From assembly GCF_029888045.1 (NCBI RefSeq), contig NZ_JARXRN010000016.1, positions 186,001-250,000 on the forward strand: 64,000 nt of DNA, written 5' to 3'. This document shows, one piece after another, positions 57,192 through 64,000 of this stretch. Source of the stretch: Luteimonas rhizosphaericola. Lineage in GTDB: Bacteria > Pseudomonadota > Gammaproteobacteria > Xanthomonadales > Xanthomonadaceae. How positions within the stretch are numbered: position 1 is the first letter of the stretch; every line of letters starts with the position of its first letter. A program made the translations under genes and the position numbers. The notes under the pieces are model-generated. The model saw only the letters and a program-made list of their open reading frames with translations, had not been told where the DNA came from and ran no database searches.

Positions 57192-58424
57192 TCAGCCCTC
57201 CGCGGCGGCCTGCCGCGGGATCGCGACCGGCGGCAGCGCACGGACGACCAGCGCCGCCAGCACGACGAACGCGCCGGAGATCGCCAGGCACGCGCCCAGG
57301 CCCGCCGCCTGGAACACCCAGCCCGACAGCACCGTGCCCAGCAGCCGGCCCATCGCGTTGGCCATGTAGTAGAAGCCCACGTCCAGCGACACGCCATCGC
57401 GCGCGGCGTGGCCGACGACCAGGTAGCTGTGCAGCGAGGAATTGACCGCGAACACGAGGCCGAACAGCGCCAGCCCGCCGACCAGCACCGGCTGCGCGTC
57501 GATTCCGGCCGCGAGCATGGCCGCCATCATCAGCGGCACCACGGCGAGCGCCAGCCCCCACGCCGCCGCCGCACCGCCGCCCGGCATGCGCGCGTCGCGC
57601 GCCCCGGTGAGCGCGGGCGCCAGCGCCTGCACGACCCCGTAGCCCATCAGCCACGCCGCCATGAACCCGCCCACCTGCCAGAAATCCCAGCCCAGCGTGG
57701 TGGACAGGTAGACCGGCAGCGCGACCACGAACCACACGTCGCGCGCGCCGAACAGGAACATCCGCGCCGCCGAGAGCCGGTTGATCGCGGCGCTCTTGGA
57801 CAGCAGGTCGCGGAACTTCGGCCGTGCGCTGGCACGGCCGAGCGAACCGCGCAACAGGAACAGCCCCGCCACCCACACCAGCAGCAGCACGGCCGCCATC
57901 CCCGCCACCGAGGCCCGGAACCCGAACAGCGTCAGCAGCGCGCCGCCGAGGAAGAAGCCCACGCCCTTGAGCGCGTTCTTCGACCCGGTCAGCGCCGCGA
58001 CCCAGCGGTACAGCGCGCCCTGGCGCGCATCGGCCACCAGCAGCTTGATGCTGCTCTTGGCGCTCATCTTGTTGAGGTCTTTCGCAATCCCCGACAGCGC
58101 CTGGGCCGCCATCACCCAGGCCACCGTCAGCCACGGCGCCGGCACCAGCAGCATCGACAGTGCCACCACCTGCAGCGCCAGCCCGATCTGCATGGTGCGC
58201 TCGAGCCCGATGCGCGCACCCAGCCAGCCGCCGACGAGGTTGGTCACTACGCCGAAGACCTCGTAGAACAGGAACAGCATCGCGATCTGCAGCGGGCTGT
58301 AGCCCAGCTGGTGGAAATGCAGCACCACCAGCATCCGCAGCGCGCCGTCGGTGAGGGTGAAGGCCCAGTAGTTGCCGGTGACCAGCAGGTACCGGCGCAC
58401 CTCGGGCGACAGCTGCCTGAGCAT
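57192..58424 (-). CDS. arsJ: ArsJ organoarsenical efflux permease
   Basis: This 410-residue MFS permease matches ArsJ, as in YLLVTGNYWAFTLTDGALRMLVVLHFH and GIAKDLNKMSAKSSIKLL. It exports 1-arseno-3-phosphoglycerate, formed from arsenate by the neighbouring GAPDH, which then decays outside to arsenate. The ATG lies 2 nt beyond the gap stop. The strict gap-arsJ pairing is the established signature of this arsenate pathway. Confidence 0.94.
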   Translation of the reverse strand: MLRQLSPEVRRYLLVTGNYWAFTLTDGALRMLVVLHFHQLGYSPLQIAMLFLFYEVFGVVTNLVGGWLGARIGLERTMQIGLALQVVALSMLLVPAPWLTVAWVMAAQALSGIAKDLNKMSAKSSIKLLVADARQGALYRWVAALTGSKNALKGVGFFLGGALLTLFGFRASVAGMAAVLLLVWVAGLFLLRGSLGRASARPKFRDLLSKSAAINRLSAARMFLFGARDVWFVVALPVYLSTTLGWDFWQVGGFMAAWLMGYGVVQALAPALTGARDARMPGGGAAAAWGLALAVVPLMMAAMLAAGIDAQPVLVGGLALFGLVFAVNSSLHSYLVVGHAARDGVSLDVGFYYMANAMGRLLGTVLSGWVFQAAGLGACLAISGAFVVLAALVVRALPPVAIPRQAAAEG

Positions 58425-58426
58425 GG

Positions 58427-59431
58427 TCACCCTGCCGCGCCGACCAGCCGCACCAGTTCCACCGTGCGGTTCACGTAACCCCACTCGTTGTCGTACCAGG
58501 CGTAGACTTTCACCTGGGTGCCGTTGACCACCATGGTGGAGAGCGCATCGACGATCGACGAACGCGGATCGTGCAGGAAATCGATCGAGACCAGCGGCCG
58601 CGTCTCGTAGCCGAGGATGCCGGCCAGCGGACCCTCGGCCGCCGCGCGCAGCAGGCCGTTGACCTCGTCCACGGTGGTCGCGCGCTCGAGCTCGAACACG
58701 CAGTCGGTGAGCGAGGCGTTGGTGAGCGGCACGCGCACCGCGTGGCCGTCGAGGCGCCCGCGCAGCTCGGGGAAGATCTCGGCGATCGCGGTGGCCGAAC
58801 CGGTGGACGTCGGGATCAGGCTGCTGCCGCAGGCGCGCGCGCGCCGCAGGTCCTTGTGCGGGGCGTCGACGATGACCTGGGTATTGGTCAGGCTGTGGAT
58901 CGTGGTCAGGCTGCCGTGGCGGATGCCCAGGCCCTCGTGCAGCACCTTGACCACCGGCGCCAGGCAGTTGGTGGTGCACGAGGCGGCCGAGACGATGCGG
59001 TGCAGCGCGGGATCGAAGCGCTGGTGGTTCACGCCCATGACGATGTCGAGCGTGCCGGCCGCCTTGATCGGCGCGGTCACCACCACCCGCGCCACGCCCT
59101 GGTCGAGGTAGGGCTGGAGGACGTCGGGTTTGCGGAACTTCCCCGAGGCCTCGATGACCACGTCGCAGCCCGACCAGTCCGTGGCGGCGAGTTCTCGGTG
59201 GCGCGTGACCGGGACGCGCACGCCGCCGACGAGCAGCGCCTCATCGGCCGCCTGGACGTCCACGTCCCAGCGCCCGTGCACCGAATCGAACTGCAGCAGG
59301 TGCGCCAGCGTGGCCGGATCGCCGGCCGGATCGTTGATGTGCACGAACGACAGCGCCGGGTCGCCCCACGCCGCGCGCAGGGACAGGCGCCCCATCCGTC
59401 CGAAGCCGTTGATGCCGATGCGAATACGCAT
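58427..59431 (-). CDS. gapdh: Arsenate-associated glyceraldehyde-3-phosphate dehydrogenase
   Basis: This 334-residue enzyme has the NAD fold [10 protein letters not shown], catalytic Cys152 in [13 protein letters not shown], a His in [10 protein letters not shown] and the [11 protein letters not shown] end. Position between arsC and arsJ makes it the ars-dedicated form, which uses arsenate in place of phosphate. It could also serve glycolysis, but a housekeeping copy probably exists elsewhere. Confidence 0.92.
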   Translation of the reverse strand: MRIRIGINGFGRMGRLSLRAAWGDPALSFVHINDPAGDPATLAHLLQFDSVHGRWDVDVQAADEALLVGGVRVPVTRHRELAATDWSGCDVVIEASGKFRKPDVLQPYLDQGVARVVVTAPIKAAGTLDIVMGVNHQRFDPALHRIVSAASCTTNCLAPVVKVLHEGLGIRHGSLTTIHSLTNTQVIVDAPHKDLRRARACGSSLIPTSTGSATAIAEIFPELRGRLDGHAVRVPLTNASLTDCVFELERATTVDEVNGLLRAAAEGPLAGILGYETRPLVSIDFLHDPRSSIVDALSTMVVNGTQVKVYAWYDNEWGYVNRTVELVRLVGAAG

Positions 59432-59476
59432 GTGTCCCCCGTTGGATGGAAAGAAGCGAAAAAGTGGGTTCGGTGT

Positions 59477-59968
59477 TCAGCCGCGGCCGATCTCGCGCAC
59501 CCGGCGTTCCAGCACCAGCCGGTCCAGCGCGTCGATCCTCAGCGCCGCCAGCAGGTGGATGCGCTGCTGCAAGGCGAGCAGGGTCTGGGCGAACGCCTTG
59601 CGCACGGCCTCGTCGCTGCCGGTGGCGGCGACCGGATCGGGGAGGCCCCAGTGCGCGATGACCGGTTGCCCCGGCCACGCCGGGCACGCTTCGCCCGCCG
59701 CGCGGTCGCAAACGGTGATGACCAGGTCCATCTCCGGGGCGCCCGGCCGCACGAACTCGTCCCAGGACTTGCTGCGCAGTCCGTCGGTGGGGAAGCCGGC
59801 TTCCCGCAGCACCTGCAACGCGATCGGATCGACCTGCCCGCGCGGACGGCTGCCCGCGCTCCAGGCGGTGAAGCGCCCATGGCCCAGTTCGTTGGCCAGG
59901 ACCTCGGCCATGATGCTGCGCGCCGAATTGCCGGTGCACAGGAACAGCACGTTGTAATGCCCTTGCAT
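59477..59968 (-). CDS. arsC: Arsenate reductase, low-molecular-weight phosphatase type
   Basis: This 163-residue enzyme has the P-loop LFLCTGNSARS (Cys11) and the shuttle pair Cys87 and Cys95 in TVCDRAAGEACPAWPG, as in thioredoxin-linked or mycothiol-free LMW-PTP arsenate reductases. It reduces arsenate to arsenite for Acr3. I prefer the ATG at 59968, preceded by GGAGA, over an in-frame GTG at 59980. Confidence 0.93.
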   Translation of the reverse strand: MQGHYNVLFLCTGNSARSIMAEVLANELGHGRFTAWSAGSRPRGQVDPIALQVLREAGFPTDGLRSKSWDEFVRPGAPEMDLVITVCDRAAGEACPAWPGQPVIAHWGLPDPVAATGSDEAVRKAFAQTLLALQQRIHLLAALRIDALDRLVLERRVREIGRG

Positions 59969-59995
59969 GACCGTCTCCACGTGCAGGGAAAGGGG

Positions 59996-61072
59996 CTAAC
60001 CGCGCGCCTCGTACCAGCCACGGGACGCGTTGACCACGCGCACCAGCGACAGCATCACCGGGACTTCGACCACCACCCCCACCACCGTCGCCAGTGCCGC
60101 GCCCGACTCGACGCCGAACAGCACGATCGCGGTGGCGACGGCGAGTTCGAAGAAATTGCTTGCGCCGATCAGCGCCGAGGGACCGCCGATGCAGTGCGGC
60201 GTGCCGAACCTGCGGTTGAGCCAGTAGCCGACGCCGAACGTGAGGTAGGCCTGGACCAGGATCGGCACCGCCAGCAGCACGATCATCAGGGGCTGGCGCA
60301 GGATCTGCCCGCCCTGGAAGCCGAACAGCAGCACCAGCGTGCCCAGCAGCGCGCCGATCGACCACGGACCGAGCCGCTCCAGCGTCCGCTCCAGCGCGGG
60401 AGCGCCTCCCCGGCGCAGCAGCGCACGCCGCAGCCAGACCGCGGCGGCGAGCGGGATCAGGATGTAGATCGCCACCGACAGCAGCAGCGTGTCCCACGGC
60501 ACCCGGATCGCGGAGATGCCCAGCAGCAGCGCGACGATCGGTGCGAACGCGACCACCATCACCGTGTCGTTGAGCGCCACCTGCGACAGCGTGAACTCCG
60601 GATCGCCGCCCGACAGGTGGCTCCACACGAACACCATTGCCGTGCACGGGGCGGCACCGAGCAGGATCAGCCCGGCAACATAGGCGTCCACCTGGTCGGC
60701 CGGCAGCCAGCGCGCGAACAGCACCCGCAGGAACAGCCACGCCAGCAGCGCCATCAGGAACGGCTTGAACAGCCAGTTGACCCCGAGCGTGACCCCGATG
60801 CCCCGCCACTGCCGGCCCACCTTCCCCATCGAGGCGAAGTCGACCTTCAGCAGCATCGGCACGATCATCAGCCAGACCAGCACCGCGACCGGCAGGTTCA
60901 CGCTTGCGAGTTTCATCCTCCCCATCGCGGAGAACGCGCCGGGCAGCAGCCATCCGGCCGCGGTGCCGACCACGATGCACACCAGCACCCACAGGCTCAG
61001 GCCCCGCTCGAACGGGCCCATGCCGTGACCCGCCTGGCCGGGCCCCGCGTCGTTGGGCGCGGGTGCGCTCAT
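59996..61072 (-). CDS. acr3: Arsenite efflux permease Acr3
   Basis: This 358-residue protein has ten hydrophobic helices and the essential Cys143 in LLGAAPCTAMVFVWS, with NDTVMVVAFAPIV and the FFELAVATAIVLFG helix. Acr3 exports arsenite driven by the proton gradient. The ATG at 61072 overlaps the arsR stop by 4 nt. Confidence 0.95.
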   Translation of the reverse strand: MSAPAPNDAGPGQAGHGMGPFERGLSLWVLVCIVVGTAAGWLLPGAFSAMGRMKLASVNLPVAVLVWLMIVPMLLKVDFASMGKVGRQWRGIGVTLGVNWLFKPFLMALLAWLFLRVLFARWLPADQVDAYVAGLILLGAAPCTAMVFVWSHLSGGDPEFTLSQVALNDTVMVVAFAPIVALLLGISAIRVPWDTLLLSVAIYILIPLAAAVWLRRALLRRGGAPALERTLERLGPWSIGALLGTLVLLFGFQGGQILRQPLMIVLLAVPILVQAYLTFGVGYWLNRRFGTPHCIGGPSALIGASNFFELAVATAIVLFGVESGAALATVVGVVVEVPVMLSLVRVVNASRGWYEARG

Positions 61073-61419
61073 GCCGCCGGCGACTTTCGACGCCCGACAC
61101 CCGGCGCGGATCGTGCCGGCCGACACGCCGCCGCGTCGCCGCCGCAGCAGTTGTGGGTCAGGAACCCGATCAGGTCCTGCATCGCATCGAAGTCGGCGCG
61201 GTAGTGGATCGAGCGGCCCTGCGGCATCGCGACCACCAGTCCCGCGGACCCCAGTTCCTTCAGGTGGAAGGACAGCGTGGCCGGTGGAACCGACAGGGTG
61301 TCCGAGATCACGCCGGCCGCGAGTCCGGCGGGGCCGGCTTCCACCAGCAGGCGAAACACCGCCAGCCGGGTGTCCTGGCCAAGCGCGGCCAGTGCGGTGG
61401 TTGCATCTTTCATTTCCAT
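61069..61419 (-). CDS. arsR: ArsR-type arsenite-responsive repressor
   Basis: This 116-residue winged-helix protein has a helix-turn-helix SVPPATLSFHLKELGSAGL. A C-terminal arsenite-binding cluster reads HNCCGGDAAAC (Cys91, Cys92, Cys99), like the Acidithiobacillus type rather than the R773 type. It should repress both divergent transcripts. Start is 61419 or 61413. The region upstream lacks an obvious ribosome-binding site and may be leaderless. Confidence 0.92.
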   Translation of the reverse strand: MEMKDATTALAALGQDTRLAVFRLLVEAGPAGLAAGVISDTLSVPPATLSFHLKELGSAGLVVAMPQGRSIHYRADFDAMQDLIGFLTHNCCGGDAAACRPARSAPGVGRRKSPAA

Positions 61420-61421
61420 AT

Positions 61422-61429
61422 TTCTAGAA
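61422..61429. promoter_or_regulatory. Short palindrome in the arsR-arsH intergenic region
   Basis: TTCTAGAA is an 8-bp perfect palindrome in an AT-rich patch between the divergent arsR and arsH genes, three bases from the arsR ATG. The flanks do not extend the symmetry. It is a candidate ArsR operator core only. Confidence 0.4.
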
Positions 61430-61462
61430 TAGTCGAAACATCATGACCGCTTCAACACAGCC

Positions 61463-62248
61463 ATGCCCATGACCGACCTGCCCAACCTCGCGTTCGACAC
61501 GCTCGAGCGCCCCGACCCGGCCCGGCTGGATCCAGCGGGCACAGCCCACCCGCCCCGGATCCTGCTGCTTTACGGGTCGCTGCGACCGGCGTCCTACAGC
61601 CGCAAGCTCGCGCTGGAGGCCGAACGCCTGCTGCGCGCGATGGGCGCCGAGACCCGCGTGTTCGACCCGCAGGGGCTGCCGCTCCAGGGCAGCACCCCGG
61701 CCGACCATCCCAAGGTGCAGGAGCTGCGCGCGCTCTCGCTGTGGTCCGAAGGCCAGGTGTGGGTGAGCCCGGAGCGCCACGGCAGCCCGACGGCGGTATT
61801 CAAGAACCAGATCGACTGGCTGCCGCTGGAGGAAGGCGGGGTGCGCCCGACCCAGGGGCGCACGCTGGCGGTGATGCAGGTCTGCGGCGGCTCGCAGTCG
61901 TTCAACGTGGTCAATGCGCTGCGCGTGCTCGGGCGCTGGATGCGCATGTTCACCATCCCCAACCAGTCCTCGGTGCCCAAGGCCTGGCAGGAGTTCGACG
62001 AGGACGGGCGAATGAAGCCGTCGCCGTACTACGATCGCGTGGTCGACGTGATGGAGGAGCTGGTGAAGTTCACCCTGATGGTCCGTGGCCGCAGCGACTA
62101 CCTCACCAGCCGCTACAGCGAGCGCAAGGGCGCAGTTGCGGCCACGGCCCTCGCCCAGGCCTCGGACGCGGTCGAACGCCCACCGGTCGTGCCGGCGCCG
62201 CCCGCCGTGGCGGCGCAAGCGACGGCCGGTCCGGCCTGCTGCCGCTGA
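61463..62248 (+). CDS. arsH: ArsH NADPH-dependent FMN reductase
   Basis: This 261-residue flavodoxin-fold protein has [20 protein letters not shown], the [22 protein letters not shown] motif and [16 protein letters not shown]. ArsH oxidises trivalent organoarsenicals and contributes to redox defence. It diverges from arsR and ends with a Cys pair (PACCR). A second arsC follows 8 nt later. Confidence 0.93.
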   Translation: MPMTDLPNLAFDTLERPDPARLDPAGTAHPPRILLLYGSLRPASYSRKLALEAERLLRAMGAETRVFDPQGLPLQGSTPADHPKVQELRALSLWSEGQVWVSPERHGSPTAVFKNQIDWLPLEEGGVRPTQGRTLAVMQVCGGSQSFNVVNALRVLGRWMRMFTIPNQSSVPKAWQEFDEDGRMKPSPYYDRVVDVMEELVKFTLMVRGRSDYLTSRYSERKGAVAATALAQASDAVERPPVVPAPPAVAAQATAGPACCR

Positions 62249-62256
62249 CGGCCGGC

Positions 62257-62679
62257 ATGATGCGCGCCGTGATCTATCACAACCCCGCCTGCGGCACGTC
62301 GCGCAACACGCTGGCGCTGGTCCGGCACGCCGGCATCGAGCCGCAGGTGATCGACTACCTGCGCGAGCCGCCCACGCGCGAACGCCTGCGCGAATTGATC
62401 GCCGGCGCCGGACTGTCCGTGCGCGACGCGCTGCGCCGCAAGGGCACGCCGTGGCTGGAGATGGGGCTCGATGACCCTTCGCTGGACGATGAGGCCCTGC
62501 TCGACGCGATGCTCGCAGAACCGGTGCTGATCAACCGCCCGTTCGTGGACACCGACCGCGGCATCCGGCTGTGCCGGCCCTCGGAGACGGTGCTCGACCT
62601 GTTGCCGCCGGTGGCCCGCCCCTTCACCAAGGAGGACGGCGAGGTGGTGATCGACGCGCAGGGGCAACGCGTGCGTTGA
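62257..62679 (+). CDS. arsC: Arsenate reductase, glutaredoxin type (ArsC/YfgD family)
   Basis: This 140-residue protein has the catalytic Cys12 in YHNPACGTSRNTLALV, the LINRPFV motif with its conserved Arg, and DSL-type LREPPTRERL. It is the second, mechanistically distinct arsenate reductase in this cluster, using glutathione and glutaredoxin. The ATG at 62257 is followed by another, so the exact start is uncertain by one codon. Confidence 0.92.
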   Translation: MMRAVIYHNPACGTSRNTLALVRHAGIEPQVIDYLREPPTRERLRELIAGAGLSVRDALRRKGTPWLEMGLDDPSLDDEALLDAMLAEPVLINRPFVDTDRGIRLCRPSETVLDLLPPVARPFTKEDGEVVIDAQGQRVR

Positions 62680-63905
62680 ACGACGTCGCGCCCCTGCCGC
62701 AGACCGCGTCGCCGCCGCCGGGCTCCGCTCGCGACGTGTTCCGGACCTTCCTGCGCCTGGGCCTGACCTCGTTCGGCGGCCCGGTCGCGCACATCGGCTA
62801 CCTGCGGCGCGAATGCGTGGGCCGGCGCGGGTGGCTGGACGATGCGCGCTTCGCCCAGCTCGTCGCGGTGTGCCAGTTCCTGCCGGGACCGGCCAGCAGC
62901 CAGCTCGGATTCGCGCTCGGGCTGGTCCGTGCCGGCTGGCGGGGTGCGCTGGCGGCGTTCGTCGCGTTCACCCTGCCCTCGGCGCTGCTGCTGTTCGCGT
63001 TCGCGACCCTGCTGCCGCGGCTGGCCGGACAGGCCTGGCTGCCGACGGCGCTCCATGGTCTGAAGCTGGTCGCGGTGGCGGTGGTCGCGCACGGGCTCAT
63101 CGGCATGGCGCGGCGGCTGACGCCGGACGCGCCACGGATCGCGATCGGTCTGGGCGCGGCGGCGCTGGTGGTGCTCACCGGCAACGCCTGGTCGCAGCTG
63201 GCCGCGATCGCGCTTGGCGGAATCGCCGGATGGCTCGCATGCCGCGGCGAGGCGGCAGTCCCGTCGCCGCCCCTGCCGCTGCCACACCGCAGGCGGATGG
63301 GAGCATGGCTGCTCGCCGCCTGGCTCGCGCTGCTCGCGGTCGCGCTGTTGGTGCCCGCGCTGGGCGTGGACGGCACCGCCGGTGTCGCCGCCGCGTTCTA
63401 CCGCGCCGGCGCGCTGGTGTTCGGCGGCGGGCACGTCGTGCTGCCGCTGCTGCAGGACGCGGTGGTGACGCCGGGCTGGGTCGATGCCGACACCTTCCTC
63501 GCCGGCTACGGCGCCGCGCAGGCGGTGCCGGGGCCGATGTTCACCCTCGCCGCATTCCTCGGCGCGCAGAGTCCGTCGGCGCTCGCACCCGGCCTGGTCG
63601 CGAGCCTCGCGGTGCTGGCGATCTTCCTGCCGGGCCTGCTCCTGCTGGCCGCGGTGCTCCCGTTCCAAGCGGCGTTGTCGCAACATCCGGCCGCCGCGCG
63701 CACCATGGCCGGCATCAATGCCGCGGTGGTCGGCCTGCTCGCCGCGGCCTTCATCGATCCGGTCCTGCGCGAAGGGATCCGCGGCCCGGTCGACCTGATG
63801 GTGGCCGCAGTGGCGCTGGCGCTTCTGGCCAGCGGCAGGGTGCCGGTGCTGGTGGTGGTCGCCGGCTGCGTGACGGCGGCGCTCGCGGCGCCCGCCGCCG
63901 CGTGA
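62676..63905 (+). CDS. chrA: Chromate transporter ChrA, long form
   Basis: This 409-residue protein has two homologous CHR halves. The first has FLRLGLTSFGGPVAHIGYLRRE and FLPGPASSQLGFALG; the second has FYRAGALVFGGGHVVLPLL and AQAVPGPMFTLAAFLG. ChrA exports chromate. A TTG start at 62676 overlaps the arsC2 stop (TTGA). A longer upstream start would run through arsC2 and is unlikely. Confidence 0.9.
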   Translation: MNDVAPLPQTASPPPGSARDVFRTFLRLGLTSFGGPVAHIGYLRRECVGRRGWLDDARFAQLVAVCQFLPGPASSQLGFALGLVRAGWRGALAAFVAFTLPSALLLFAFATLLPRLAGQAWLPTALHGLKLVAVAVVAHGLIGMARRLTPDAPRIAIGLGAAALVVLTGNAWSQLAAIALGGIAGWLACRGEAAVPSPPLPLPHRRRMGAWLLAAWLALLAVALLVPALGVDGTAGVAAAFYRAGALVFGGGHVVLPLLQDAVVTPGWVDADTFLAGYGAAQAVPGPMFTLAAFLGAQSPSALAPGLVASLAVLAIFLPGLLLLAAVLPFQAALSQHPAAARTMAGINAAVVGLLAAAFIDPVLREGIRGPVDLMVAAVALALLASGRVPVLVVVAGCVTAALAAPAAA

Positions 63906-63915
63906 GGCGCAGCGA

Positions 63916-64000
63916 TCAACCGAGCAGGTACAGCGCGCCCAGCGGATGATGCGTCCGCGCGATGAAATACACCTGCGCGAATACCAGCAGCGCCGCGGCA
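63916..64000 (-). CDS. C-terminus of a membrane protein (continues past window)
   Basis: The last 28 codons end LLVFAQVYFIARTHHPLGALYLLG and then TGA. The segment is mostly hydrophobic, so it is probably the final membrane helix. Too little is visible to name a family. It converges on chrA. Confidence 0.55.
   Translation of the reverse strand, partial: AAALLVFAQVYFIARTHHPLGALYLLG

Noticed and set aside
57192-63905. Treating the arsenic/chromate cluster as a recent genomic island
   Set aside because: No integrase, transposase, tRNA-linked repeat or clear base-composition shift is visible in the window.

Overview
The window is about 70% GC and carries tightly packed, mostly housekeeping genes. 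It looks like a chromosomal segment of a Xanthomonadaceae gammaproteobacterium (Lysobacter/Luteimonas/Xanthomonas relatives). The signs are the acetylcitrulline-type arginine pathway (N-acetylornithine carbamoyltransferase plus a fused N-acetylglutamate kinase/synthase), a DksA-like protein with a long Lys/Ala/Pro tail, a degenerate FimX-like protein, and a TrpR-type regulator heading the his operon. I found no insertion sequence, prophage, CRISPR array or rRNA gene. No gene-free stretch exceeds 300 bases.

Layout: 1-1741, end of a membrane diguanylate cyclase. 1762-9275 (minus), a complete histidine operon, regulator-hisG-D-C-B-H-A-F-IE, with most genes overlapping by 1-8 nt and a near-perfect 26-bp palindrome just upstream of the regulator. 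9399-13159 (minus), a small membrane protein, an enlarged histidine ammonia-lyase-like protein and hisS. 13387-15121, an FNR-type regulator with four cysteines, tRNA-Pro(CGG), an I78-like lipoprotein and a small orphan gene. 15285-26031 (minus), one glutamate-family operon: leader peptide/attenuator, argF', argG, argE, argB/A, a GNAT gene, argC, argH, yciI, proB, proA. 26085-33696, an exported protein, cysS, sufE, an MFS transporter, the DksA-like gene, yidD, pyrC and an M23 peptidase. 33900-41205 (minus), a YiiX-like amidase, a second diguanylate cyclase, folE2, a phytoene-synthase-like protein, and an mtaD-ubiG-mupP block. 41250-46089, efp divergent from epmB, then fimX-like and htpX. 46225-49515, gluQ, then phaB, phaR and a second phaB-like gene. 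49569-56251, an M48 protease with an FGE-fold lipoprotein, rnd, tRNA-Ala(CGC), a patatin-like lipoprotein, and nirK behind two FNR/DNR-type boxes. 57192-63905, an arsenic/chromate resistance region: arsR-acr3-arsC-gap-arsJ diverging from arsH-arsC2-chrA.

The most notable observation is upstream of argF'. A short reading frame with a good ribosome-binding site ends in an arginine-rich stretch. Its stop codon directly abuts a segment that can pair with the ascending arm of a nine-base-pair intrinsic terminator. This is the geometry of ribosome-mediated transcription attenuation, here apparently sensing arginine for the combined arginine/proline operon. Other points worth testing are the HisR-like operator, the insertion in the ammonia-lyase, and the tandem FNR boxes at nirK.
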